DNA from: Candidatus Levyibacteriota bacterium
GTDB taxonomy: Bacteria > Patescibacteria > Microgenomatia > Levybacterales > UBA12049
Length of the DNA stretch: 13,918 nucleotides
Assembly: GCA_003173915.1 (NCBI GenBank)
Contig: PPGL01000086.1
Span: 1 to 13,918 of the forward strand
Direction of reading: 5' to 3'
The notes under the pieces are model-generated. The model did no database searches and was not told where the DNA came from. It saw only the letters and a list, made by a program, of their open reading frames with translations. Positions 1-7,881 of this stretch are shown one piece after another; positions within the stretch are counted from its first letter, which is position 1, and every line of letters begins with the position of its first letter. Position numbers and translations under genes: made by a program.

Positions 1-869
1 AAACAGAGACCAAAAGGAAAATAAAAATTATTTATTGTAGGCTTTGTAAAAATCCATTGTTGATCGATAATAAGATTTATAGGGAAAAAGAATGTTTTTA
101 TATAATAGATATATTCTTGTGGCATCATAAGAAGTCTGTTTAAAAAAGGCAGGTTAGAAATAGGAACATCCCCTATTCTAGAAAAAAGCATGCCAGCAAG
201 AAATATTCTAAAAAAAAGATAGAAAGCAAAAGAGATTATAGAAACAATTCCAATGTTTATGAATCTTCTTTTCTCAAACATAAACGTATATGCAAACGCA
301 AGTAATATGAAAAAGATACCTAATTCTTTTGAAAGAAGAGATAGAAAAAATAAGAAACTCAAAATAATTTGGTCTAAAATTGACCATCTTTTACACATAA
401 GAAGAAAAAAAGCCAATAGTCCAAAAAATACATATAATGGATTATCAGCAACTCCAATATATGAGACTGCTTCTACCTGTATAGGGTGAATAAGAAAAAT
501 GAGTGATAAAAAAAATGACAATTTTTGTGAAAAAAAACGCTTAAAGATTGCAAATACTAATAAAGCATTTCCTATGTGTAATCCTACTTGAGTAACATGA
601 TAAAAAAATGTTTGCCCACCAAAAAGAGTATACAATGTTGCTAAATAAAGAATAACTAACGGACGATAATACCCTGATCCAGAGATAATATTATGACCAA
701 AATATGAAAAAAAATTATGAATATCAAAAAGATTGCTATCTTGGAAAAAAATTTTATCGTCCCAAACAAATTTCCCAAAAAAACTATTTAAAAAAACAAC
801 AAGCCCAACAAAAACAAGAATAAGTGGATACTTTCTTTTTGCAAGAAGTTCCCAGGGATTTGCTTCCAT
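1..869 (-). CDS. TMTC-type GT-C glycosyltransferase, N-terminal part (partial)
   Basis: An open frame of 289 codons from ATG 869 runs off the left edge. The hydrophobic protein resembles the TMTC/DUF1736 group, which in animals comprises O-mannosyltransferases for cadherins and in bacteria is mostly uncharacterised. Visible signatures: FVWDD in the first outer loop (34-38), YYRPL (67-71), GLHIGNALL (96-104), HPIQVEAVSYI (128-138), LLSKELGIF (178-186), and a GDVP...LNRLLMM...FFPINLIIDQQW stretch (233-272) matching the DUF1736 loop. Where relatives usually have Gly-Arg-x-Asp-Leu-Leu after the HP-x-x-E motif, this protein has GVADNPLY (139-146). Any tetratricopeptide repeats would be in the missing C-terminal part. 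It should act on the outer membrane face with a lipid-phosphate sugar. It follows 902-2899 after 32 bases and is probably in the same operon. No Shine-Dalgarno is visible. Confidence 0.8.
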   Translation of the reverse strand, partial: MEANPWELLAKRKYPLILVFVGLVVFLNSFFGKFVWDDKIFFQDSNLFDIHNFFSYFGHNIISGSGYYRPLVILYLATLYTLFGGQTFFYHVTQVGLHIGNALLVFAIFKRFFSQKLSFFLSLIFLIHPIQVEAVSYIGVADNPLYVFFGLLAFFLLMCKRWSILDQIILSFLFFLSLLSKELGIFFILLAFAYTFMFEKRRFINIGIVSIISFAFYLFFRIFLAGMLFSRIGDVPISNLPFLNRLLMMPQEYIYYIKTFFFPINLIIDQQWIFTKPTINNFYFPFGLC

Positions 870-901
870 ACAATTATTTTAACAAGATCTGTATCTTCCT
901 A
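870..901 (-). other. 32-base spacer, largest gap in the window
   Basis: This gap between the TAG at 902 and the ATG at 869 is the longest non-coding stretch seen. On the minus strand it is AT-rich, with an AGGAAG too far upstream (about 25 bases) to serve as a normal Shine-Dalgarno, and a short AGATCT palindrome. An in-frame TAA in it rules out an upstream extension of the next gene. There is no stem-loop with a T-run, so no terminator. Confidence 0.6.
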
Positions 902-2899
902 CTAGCTATTTTTATTTGGAGATAAGACAGCTACACCATCTTTATCATAGAGATAAAAGAAATGACCATGCGTTAACTCGTACTGGAAAGTTTCCTCATT
1001 ATCCTTAATCCAAAAAAAATAAGAAATATTATGCTGAATAAGTTTTGTTCGAAAATCATAAGAATTTGGGGCATCAAAAATTATTTTCAGCTGTACTTTT
1101 CTTTCTCCAATCGGCTGATTATGCGTATCCTGAATTCCGACTCCTGAAAGATAAGTATCATGATCCGTAAAGAATGCAACATACGGGGCACGCATATCCC
1201 AATGATTTTTTGGATGAGATTGTACCAATGTTCCTTTATTTCCATGCTCACGAATGTACATGAGAGCCGAAAGCTGTGCATTTGGCACGAAGTAAGAATC
1301 TACATTTGTTGTATATCGATAAAAACTAAACCCGTCTTCATAAATTGCACGAGGAATCGTAAGAAGTATAAAACATACAATAATGAGCATGCTAAAACGG
1401 GACTTACTCTCTATTATATCTTCAAGTACAAGAGCAGCAAAAATAGTTAGAGGAATTGTCGCAACCGAAAAGAAATTAAATACATTGAGCCCTCCAGACA
1501 CCTGCAAAGTAAAAAGCCCAAGAATGTTAAAAACAATAATGCCAGGAATGAGAAATACCTTTACTTCCCAAGGCAAATTTCTTATATTCTTTGAGGGGAA
1601 AAATCCTAAAACACGAGTTCCGTAAATAATAATAAGTGAAAATAAAATTCCAATAATATTAAGGAAAAAAGTTGCAATAGGAATATTATGTGCCATAGAT
1701 AACCGATACAACGTCCACCACTGAGTAAGATTCACTCCTCCAGCTCCAAGTAATAGTCGTACCCAATCAAGTGCAGAAAAATATAATCCTCCTGCAGATT
1801 TATTTGGAGGCAGAAAAATTGCTGCCTGAATAAGAAAAAATCCAATACCAATAAGAAGTAACACTCCTATTGTATACAGAGTATTTTTTGTATGTTTGGA
1901 CAACAGTTTTTTTATAAATATGGATATAAAAAGCAAACTTATTCCAAGTGCGGTAAAAAGCCCGAAATAAATTTTAAATCCAATAAGACAGGCAAAAATA
2001 ATCAGTGAAACAATAAGAGCATTTTTCCCCTTGTTTTGTAACCACTCTATACATACCATAAGTCCTCCAATAAAAAGCATCCTCGCCATTGCATGAGGCA
2101 TATTAATAAATTGCAATGCTCCATTATCTATTGCAGGAGTACCAAACCCAAGATTTTTATGGATTAGAGAAAATATAAAAGGTGCATCTCCACTAAAATA
2201 TATAAGAAATACACCAATAAGTCCTGCTGTATTTCCACCTTTTAATTGACGAATAACAAAATAAGTAAGAATACCTGTGAGAATAGCAATGAGAAGAGGA
2301 AAAAATCTAAAATACAAATGAGGGATAGACAACAACCAAATTCTTGAAATTTCTGAAACAACAAGGTCTGACCAGTAATGATAATTTGTAATAAGATCTC
2401 CACGTGCACCAGGTTCCATGGGAGGAAATGCATGAGTAATAGATTGGATATATGCAAGGTGCATTATTCCATCGGTTCCATTAATACTATAGAAATGAAT
2501 TCCATCAGGAAGCTTAATGCCTGATCCTACAACAGGAATAAGTTGAACAATAACCCCCAAAAAAATAATAAAGAAAAGTTTTTTATTAAGTAATAGTAAT
2601 TCATTCCAACATGTGGTAAAAAAGTTTTTCAAAACCTTCCAATGTATAGTGCCAAAGAAGATAAAAAAAAGAACATAGAGATACGTTAAAAATCGTATAT
2701 GAAGATAACCCAAAATATATCCTTGTATTCCCCACAGCACAATTCCGGAAACTAAAGCAGATAAAAAAAGCGACAAAGAAGATTTTTTGAATACACCGCG
2801 CAAAGAGAAAAATCCTGGTAGAAAAAAAGACACAAAACTGGCAATAAGAAAAAGTGGGAATTGTAGTAATGCACTCCAAATTGAAAAAAGCCAAAACAT
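902..2899 (-). CDS. Uncharacterised polytopic membrane protein, probable GT-C glycosyltransferase (paralogue of 8605-10545)
   Basis: A 665-residue membrane protein. I do not recognise a named family. Hydrophobic spans cover residues 1 to about 530, with a soluble, probably outer, C-terminal domain after that. The loop that looks catalytic contains YSINGTDGIMH (137-147), HAFPPMEPG (156-164), NYHYWSD (172-178) and IPHLYFRFF (192-200). A GFKIY segment and an AHNIP segment come later. Each has a counterpart in the same order in the protein encoded at 8605-10545, although overall identity looks low. A lipid-phosphate-sugar transferase role is inferred from the GT-C-like architecture and from its neighbours. 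ATG at 2899 follows the TGA of paralogue C by one base. A further gene starts 32 bases after its TAG. Confidence is high for a real gene and moderate for a GT-C role. Confidence 0.72.
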   Translation of the reverse strand: MFWLFSIWSALLQFPLFLIASFVSFFLPGFFSLRGVFKKSSLSLFLSALVSGIVLWGIQGYILGYLHIRFLTYLYVLFFIFFGTIHWKVLKNFFTTCWNELLLLNKKLFFIIFLGVIVQLIPVVGSGIKLPDGIHFYSINGTDGIMHLAYIQSITHAFPPMEPGARGDLITNYHYWSDLVVSEISRIWLLSIPHLYFRFFPLLIAILTGILTYFVIRQLKGGNTAGLIGVFLIYFSGDAPFIFSLIHKNLGFGTPAIDNGALQFINMPHAMARMLFIGGLMVCIEWLQNKGKNALIVSLIIFACLIGFKIYFGLFTALGISLLFISIFIKKLLSKHTKNTLYTIGVLLLIGIGFFLIQAAIFLPPNKSAGGLYFSALDWVRLLLGAGGVNLTQWWTLYRLSMAHNIPIATFFLNIIGILFSLIIIYGTRVLGFFPSKNIRNLPWEVKVFLIPGIIVFNILGLFTLQVSGGLNVFNFFSVATIPLTIFAALVLEDIIESKSRFSMLIIVCFILLTIPRAIYEDGFSFYRYTTNVDSYFVPNAQLSALMYIREHGNKGTLVQSHPKNHWDMRAPYVAFFTDHDTYLSGVGIQDTHNQPIGERKVQLKIIFDAPNSYDFRTKLIQHNISYFFWIKDNEETFQYELTHGHFFYLYDKDGVAVLSPNKNS

Positions 2900-2900
2900 A

Positions 2901-4505
2901 TCACTTAACAGAATAAATATATACTGCCGGATCTCCTGAGTAAAAATCGAATTCTTTTACTAATGTGTCATTCTGTTTACTTGCTGTAACAAAAATATCA
3001 CCAGACATCATTTGTTTTTCACAATTTCCAAAGTATCCATTATGTATGCTGTAACAGGACGTTTGCTTTCTATTTGATCCTCCTGTAGATAAATATTCCG
3101 AAGGACTAATTGGCGAATAAAATAGGTAAAAGATGTATGCTTGTTCTATACTATTATCAAAATAAATTTTTTTGCTAGCAAATTCAGGCTTTTGAATATA
3201 ATTCACTGCTTGTTGATAACCATACTGCCAATATTTGTCATAATCAGTGTTTGTATGAAGAAAATACAAATTTATATACAGTACAAACATAAATACACAA
3301 ATACATCCAATTAAAACATACAAAATATTCTTTAGTATTTTTTCCTTAACAAGACTTGCAAATTGGATAAATCCAAACGCTTCTAAAATCTGCCATATTG
3401 GTAGCATAATAAGCGCTCTTTCTGCATTTGGCGCTCCCGTAACAAGCGCTCCAGAAATAGGTGCAAGAAAAAACCACCATCCTAAGAGGAGAGAATTGGT
3501 TCTTTCATAGGTAAACAAAAAATATGCACCCATCAGAATAAATGGCAAAGAAACAAGATACAACAATCCAAAATCAGGAGCATGGTGCCTTGCTAAGTCT
3601 CCTTTTATAAATAGCCAATTTGGATCAAAATGAGAGAAATAATTTTCAAAGAATGTATCAACATATACCAAACGTCTGTTGTGTAGAATCGACATAATTT
3701 TATCTCCGCTTGCACTATCCTGCAGTGATTCTGCAAGAGGTGTTTTTAGAAGTGCTGTTTGATTGGAGGTAAATAATACACTCTCCCCACGAGCAGTTGT
3801 CCGACTATCAATAAGCCAAAGAGCATTAAAAAGAATAAAACACACACCAAGTGCAACAAATAACTTTTTGTGTTTGAGAAAATAATCTTTTGCAAAAAAT
3901 ACAAGTCCAACAACTAATAGTGGCGTAAAGAGTTTTTGTGCATGATAAGAATATGCACTGATTGCTAAGAATAGTGCGCTTACAAAAAAATACCAAGGCT
4001 TTTGTGATCGAAATCCTCGAAGAAACAACCATACACCCACGACAACAAAAAATAAACCTAATACAGACTCAAAAGCAACACGCGAAAATTGAATATGCCA
4101 TGGAGAAGTTGCAAAAAATAACATAGATAAAAATGCAGCTGTTTGCGCGTACCGTTTTTTAGAAAACAATTCGTAAACAAGAAGAAAAACAAACGGAATA
4201 GTAAGTGTTCCAAAAAAAGCAGATGGAAAACGAACAGAAAATGCGTTTAGCCCAAATAATTTGATTGGTAAAAGTTCAGAATAAACATATACTGGTTGCT
4301 TATAATCTCCAAATGCTTTAAATGAAAGCGGATATATCAGTCCATATTCATCTTTTCCTGTAATAAGAATTGAATACGCGTTGTATCCCCAGGAAACCTC
4401 ATCCCAATCCATAGAATTTGGAATTTCTCCCAATTTATAGAAACGTAGTGTCACTCCAAGAAGCAAAATAAAAATAAATAAAACGATCGGTAAAAATTTT
4501 TTCAT
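2901..4505 (-). CDS. GT39 PMT/ArnT-like membrane glycosyltransferase, paralogue C
   Basis: A 534-residue GT-C membrane enzyme, third of the tandem trio. The first outer loop has DWDEVSWGYNAYS (33-45) with Asp35-Glu36, TGKDEYG (49-55) and FGDYKQP (65-71). VRFPSAFFGTLT (91-102) and SPWHIQFSRVAFE (134-146) follow, then YFSHFDPNWLF, WFFLAPISGA and an outer C-terminal domain ending in SGDPAVYIY. Cysteines at 484 and 495 in that domain could pair. The role is as for A and B: outer-face sugar transfer from a lipid phosphate donor. I place the start at ATG 4505, one base after the TAA of B. A longer reading from a TTG at 4523 would overlap B by 17 bases and add six residues before MKKFL, a typical N-terminus, so it is less likely. 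The next gene begins one base after its TGA. Confidence 0.87.
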   Translation of the reverse strand: MKKFLPIVLFIFILLLGVTLRFYKLGEIPNSMDWDEVSWGYNAYSILITGKDEYGLIYPLSFKAFGDYKQPVYVYSELLPIKLFGLNAFSVRFPSAFFGTLTIPFVFLLVYELFSKKRYAQTAAFLSMLFFATSPWHIQFSRVAFESVLGLFFVVVGVWLFLRGFRSQKPWYFFVSALFLAISAYSYHAQKLFTPLLVVGLVFFAKDYFLKHKKLFVALGVCFILFNALWLIDSRTTARGESVLFTSNQTALLKTPLAESLQDSASGDKIMSILHNRRLVYVDTFFENYFSHFDPNWLFIKGDLARHHAPDFGLLYLVSLPFILMGAYFLFTYERTNSLLLGWWFFLAPISGALVTGAPNAERALIMLPIWQILEAFGFIQFASLVKEKILKNILYVLIGCICVFMFVLYINLYFLHTNTDYDKYWQYGYQQAVNYIQKPEFASKKIYFDNSIEQAYIFYLFYSPISPSEYLSTGGSNRKQTSCYSIHNGYFGNCEKQMMSGDIFVTASKQNDTLVKEFDFYSGDPAVYIYSVK

Positions 4506-4506
4506 A

Positions 4507-6141
4507 TTACTTATTGCTTGCAATCACAAATGCTGTATCTCCATCCAAGAAATTAATTTTTTTAATTACATGTACTCCTATCGGCATTTCTTTTGGAATT
4601 CCAATATATAATGCCTTTTTCATTGTATCCCCCGGTGTCCCAAAACCTGGTCCAAATCTATATTTTCCTATTCCCCACACATTGTATAGTCCAAAAACAT
4701 CTCGCGTCTCATTTTTGTCTTTCCAGTATTGTTGTGGTTCTATATTTCCATAAAACAACAAATAAATATACGCTCTTCCATAATAATTGGAAAAGTTAAT
4801 AAGATCATAATTGTTTTGAAGTTTTTGCGCTTCCTGTACTGCCTGTTTGTATCCGTATTGAAACTGAAAAGAATTAAAATTAGGAAAATGTGCAAAATAA
4901 TCGTGGACAAAAAGTATTATAGACAAGAAAGCCCATACTCCAAAAAATCCAATAAATATTCTTTGGAAAACTGGCTTTTTAATATATGCAAGAATACTTA
5001 TAGCTCCAAGTGCTGCAAGAATATCGTAAACAGGAATAAACGTTTCTCCACGAAGCGCATGTGGGGTTTCTCGAGCAGTTGCCCCAGCAACCGGCGCAAG
5101 AAACAACCATACAAGAATAACAGCAGTAGTTTTGTTTCGCATTTTTATAAGCGTATACAATCCTGCAAGTATGAGAGGCAATTCAAACCAAAATAGCTCT
5201 CCGTTATCTTGCAATGAAAAACGAGGATTTACATCTCCTGTTCCAAATAAAAATTGTGGATTAAAGAAATCAAAATAATGCTGCATATATAAAAATCCAT
5301 ACATAATACGTCTATTATGCAAAATATTAGAAAGCTTACTATTATTTTCTTCCTGTCGCCATGCATTTGATTGCGTTACAACGGAAGGATCTGAGAAAAT
5401 ATTTACTTCTTGAAATCTTACACGACTAACGGGATTCTTGAGATACAGCATAAAAGGGACTAGTAAAATAATTCCAATAATAATACTTGCTACGACAGCA
5501 ACCATTTTTTTCTTTTGTAAAAAGTCCTTCCAGAAAAAAAGAAAGAGAAAAATAACAAGAAGTGGAACAAAAACTCTTTGTGCATTAAATGCATAAAAAG
5601 ATAATACAAAACTTATAACACTTGGAAGAAAAAACCAGATATTTTTTCTTTTGGCAAGAAAAAATAAATAAGCGCCGAGTATTGTAAAAAAGGTCGCAAT
5701 ATTTCCTTCATATGCAACTCTGGATAATTGAATATGCCAAGGAGAAATTGCGAGAAGTCCTGCAGCAAGAAGAGTAAGAACATCTCTTTTTTTATGTTTG
5801 AAAAAGAGTTCATATACTAATCCCCCCGCAAATAAAACAGTAAGTGTTCCAAAAAAAGCTGATGGAAAACGCACTGCAAAATTAGTTTTTCCAAAAATTG
5901 CCATTGCCAAAACATCTAGATAGATATACACAGGTGCCTTGTCATCTCCAAATGCTTCAAAATGTGTTATTGGCAAAAATTGATGATGTTCATCATAGCC
6001 TGTTTTTAAAATAGAATATGCATTATATCCTTGAGAAACTTCATCCCAATACAGGCTAGGAGGATTTGTCGCAAGTCCCCAAAATCGAAGTAAACCTGCA
6101 ATAAGAAGAATTATAATAAAAAAGAGCTTCATTCTTTTCAT
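4507..6141 (-). CDS. GT39 PMT/ArnT-like membrane glycosyltransferase, paralogue B
   Basis: A 544-residue GT-C enzyme of the PMT_2/ArnT type and middle member of the tandem trio. The first outer loop carries the full acidic motif YWDEVSQGYNAYS (31-43) with Asp33-Glu34, then FGDDKAP (64-70), in which the Lys may play the part of the Lys in the ArnT acceptor-side loop (inference). VRFPSAFFGTL (90-100) and SPWHIQLSRVAYE (133-145) follow. The later GELFWFELP, WLFLAPVAGA and PHALRG segments match A and C. The C-terminal outer domain ends in DGDTAFVI. It should transfer a polyprenyl-phosphate-bound sugar on the outer face; acceptor unknown. The start is ATG at 6141, with a second Met at codon 4. A GGAGAGG tract lies 12 bases upstream. 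The next gene's ATG comes one base after its TAA. Confidence 0.87.
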   Translation of the reverse strand: MKRMKLFFIIILLIAGLLRFWGLATNPPSLYWDEVSQGYNAYSILKTGYDEHHQFLPITHFEAFGDDKAPVYIYLDVLAMAIFGKTNFAVRFPSAFFGTLTVLFAGGLVYELFFKHKKRDVLTLLAAGLLAISPWHIQLSRVAYEGNIATFFTILGAYLFFLAKRKNIWFFLPSVISFVLSFYAFNAQRVFVPLLVIFLFLFFWKDFLQKKKMVAVVASIIIGIILLVPFMLYLKNPVSRVRFQEVNIFSDPSVVTQSNAWRQEENNSKLSNILHNRRIMYGFLYMQHYFDFFNPQFLFGTGDVNPRFSLQDNGELFWFELPLILAGLYTLIKMRNKTTAVILVWLFLAPVAGATARETPHALRGETFIPVYDILAALGAISILAYIKKPVFQRIFIGFFGVWAFLSIILFVHDYFAHFPNFNSFQFQYGYKQAVQEAQKLQNNYDLINFSNYYGRAYIYLLFYGNIEPQQYWKDKNETRDVFGLYNVWGIGKYRFGPGFGTPGDTMKKALYIGIPKEMPIGVHVIKKINFLDGDTAFVIASNK

Positions 6142-6145
6142 ATAA

Positions 6146-7879
6146 CTATTTTACCTCTCCAACAACAAATACAAGTTCTCCGTTATGGTTGTAAATTCTT
6201 GTTAGTTCTCGAATATTTTTCTTTTGTTTTTGGTATTCAAAAGGATCTAAAGGTGATAGTGCAACAAGAATTCGTTTTCCTCCTGCCCATTTTCGTAAAT
6301 TTACACTATCCAACTCGTACTGTCCTTTTTCCCAGATAGTTCCACCAAATTTATATTTATCAAATCCTAATTTTGAACCTGATTTTTGATATAGTCGTGG
6401 ATCATATTTTTTGTAAAAAATTGCATAAATATATGGCTGCCAGTAATGTCCGCTTATTACTATTGTGTCATAATTTTTCTCACGAGGAATAACGTATTCT
6501 ATAAGTTGTTTGTACCCATCACCATAATCGCGACTACTCACCCGTGCACTGGGTCCATAGTACAGATAAAGATAATACCCAAAACATACAACGAAAACCA
6601 CTGAGAATATACCAATATAGATCCTTTGAACGGTTTTATTTTTTAACAAAGTGTATGTATACCATACACCTAAAGCAGAAAGAAGTTCTGGCATTGGTAA
6701 AATATTCAGACTTCTTAATGCATGTGGCGCAGGAACAGAAGTTGCTGCGGGAATTGGTGCGAGGAAAAACCACAATAGTACAATCCCTCGCATTTTTTTA
6801 TTTACTTTCCACAGTGCAAACAATCCTAGGATCATTGCCGGAAGTTCCCAGTAATAAAGTTCTCCCATATCACGCGGCCCATGTCTCGCATTAATATCAC
6901 CCTTAAGAATAAGAAAATACGGAGTGAAGTGGGAGAAATAATTCTTTACAAAAATATATGAGTATACCGCCCTTCTATTAAAAACTACTTTTGCCCAAAG
7001 AGCATTATGAAATTTTTCTTGAAGTAAAATTGCATGATACACTTCATTGAAAGAATTAGTTGGTATTCCTACATCATTGATTCGAGATACTCCCCCTTTA
7101 GAAAACATAACGGGAATAAATGGAGAAAGAATTGCAAAAAATACTATGGCTCCGACAATGAGATATTTTTTACTGACAAGAAGTTCTTTACGAAATATAA
7201 AAAATAATCCTACCAAAAGAAGTGGAACAAACAAATCAATACTTCTATACATATACATGCTAATACCAAACCCAAGCATAGAAAGGATAATTGCATAGAG
7301 TTTGTTTGTATTTATAAATTTGGTAAAAAATAATACTCCTAAGACAACAAAAAATAGTCCGACAGGAGCTTCAAACTCAGAGTGAGAAAATTGCAAATGC
7401 CAAGGAGAAATTGCAAAAAAGAAGGTAGTAAGAAGAGTTATTCCAATTGCAGCTGTTTGAGAAAAAAAACTTTTTTCTTTTTTCTTTTCTTTATTCCCTA
7501 AAGCAAAAAATTCTTTGACAAGAAAATATGAAAGCAAGACCGTAAGAGATCCAAAAAATGCAGAAGTAAACCTCACAGAAAATTCGTTGAGACCAAAAAG
7601 GGCAATTGGAATTGTCATAAGATAAATATTTCCAGGCATTTTATAATCATTGAACGAGCGGAAAAGAAGAGGCATAAAGGTTCCGTATTCATCTTTGCCA
7701 GTTAGTAAAACAGAGTACGCATTGTATCCATCTGCAACACCATCCCAATATAAAGAAACTGGAATCTCATTTAAGCGGTAGAATCGAAGAAATAATCCAA
7801 GAATAAAAACAAGAACAACAAGGCCCGTCAGAACAAATTTTTTATGACCGAGTATTTTCTTTTTTAGAAAGGCTATCAT
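6146..7879 (-). CDS. GT39 PMT/ArnT-like membrane glycosyltransferase, paralogue A (variant Asp-Gly motif)
   Basis: A 577-residue integral membrane transferase of the PMT_2/ArnT type. One span precedes the first outer loop, which holds YWDGVADGYNAYS (44-56), TGKDEYG (60-66) and FNDYKMP (76-82). SVRFTSAFFGS (101-111), SPWHLQFS (158-165) and Glu170 follow. About ten further spans lead to a C-terminal outer domain with GYKQLIEYV and YIYAIFY. Family members move a sugar from a lipid phosphate to protein, lipid A or glycan on the outer membrane face. Paralogues B and C have Trp-Asp-Glu where this protein has Trp-Asp-Gly; the codon is GGT (7741-7739), two changes away from Glu codons. It also carries a Lys/Glu-rich cytoplasmic insertion at about 129-137, absent in B and C. 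The first of three tandem copies, it starts 2 bases after the DPM1-like stop. Confidence 0.85.
   Translation of the reverse strand: MIAFLKKKILGHKKFVLTGLVVLVFILGLFLRFYRLNEIPVSLYWDGVADGYNAYSVLLTGKDEYGTFMPLLFRSFNDYKMPGNIYLMTIPIALFGLNEFSVRFTSAFFGSLTVLLSYFLVKEFFALGNKEKKKEKSFFSQTAAIGITLLTTFFFAISPWHLQFSHSEFEAPVGLFFVVLGVLFFTKFINTNKLYAIILSMLGFGISMYMYRSIDLFVPLLLVGLFFIFRKELLVSKKYLIVGAIVFFAILSPFIPVMFSKGGVSRINDVGIPTNSFNEVYHAILLQEKFHNALWAKVVFNRRAVYSYIFVKNYFSHFTPYFLILKGDINARHGPRDMGELYYWELPAMILGLFALWKVNKKMRGIVLLWFFLAPIPAATSVPAPHALRSLNILPMPELLSALGVWYTYTLLKNKTVQRIYIGIFSVVFVVCFGYYLYLYYGPSARVSSRDYGDGYKQLIEYVIPREKNYDTIVISGHYWQPYIYAIFYKKYDPRLYQKSGSKLGFDKYKFGGTIWEKGQYELDSVNLRKWAGGKRILVALSPLDPFEYQKQKKNIRELTRIYNHNGELVFVVGEVK
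6154..6160 (-). promoter_or_regulatory. Possible Shine-Dalgarno for paralogue B
   Basis: The minus strand reads GGAGAGG inside the last codons of paralogue A, 12 bases before the ATG at 6141. It is the only purine-rich, anti-SD-like tract I find close to any start in the window. The spacing is longer than the usual 5-9 bases, and the tract also encodes part of the A C-terminus, so it may be coincidental. Confidence 0.35.
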
Positions 7880-7881
7880 AC

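Larger units (their letters stand above)
2901..7879 (-). repeat. Tandem array of three GT39 paralogues (A, B, C)
   Basis: Three adjacent genes of about 1.6-1.7 kb share an identical motif order: WD[E/G]V-x2-GYNAYS, F-x-D-x-K-x-P, VRF-x-SAFFG, SPWH-x-Q, NRR, G-x-LY/F-x3-LP, FLAP and a C-terminal GY[K/Q]Q. This fits local duplication followed by strong divergence. B and C are the closest pair by eye and also share a nearly identical nucleotide tract (4200-4232 against 5839-5871). The junctions are only 4 and 1 bases long. Confidence 0.75.

Noticed and set aside
253..489. Plus-strand open frame of 78 codons near the left edge
   Set aside because: It lies antisense within the TMTC-like gene, whose minus-strand frame is open over 289 codons with clear family motifs.
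870..901. Internal promoter or terminator in the 32-base spacer
   Set aside because: A TAAAAT-like hexamer is present on the minus strand, but there is no paired -35 box at a proper distance. The only palindrome is six bases with no T-run. In AT-rich DNA such hexamers are expected by chance.
4505..4523. A longer start for paralogue C at a TTG (4523), overlapping paralogue B by 17 bases
   Set aside because: An ATG lies six codons downstream at 4505, one base after the stop of B, and gives a standard MKKFL signal-anchor N-terminus in line with the other junctions.
4729..5196. Plus-strand open frame of 155 codons
   Set aside because: It is antisense to the conserved central part of paralogue B, has a Lys/Ser/Arg-rich low-complexity translation with no domain, and no start context. 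It is a by-product of AT-rich codon use.
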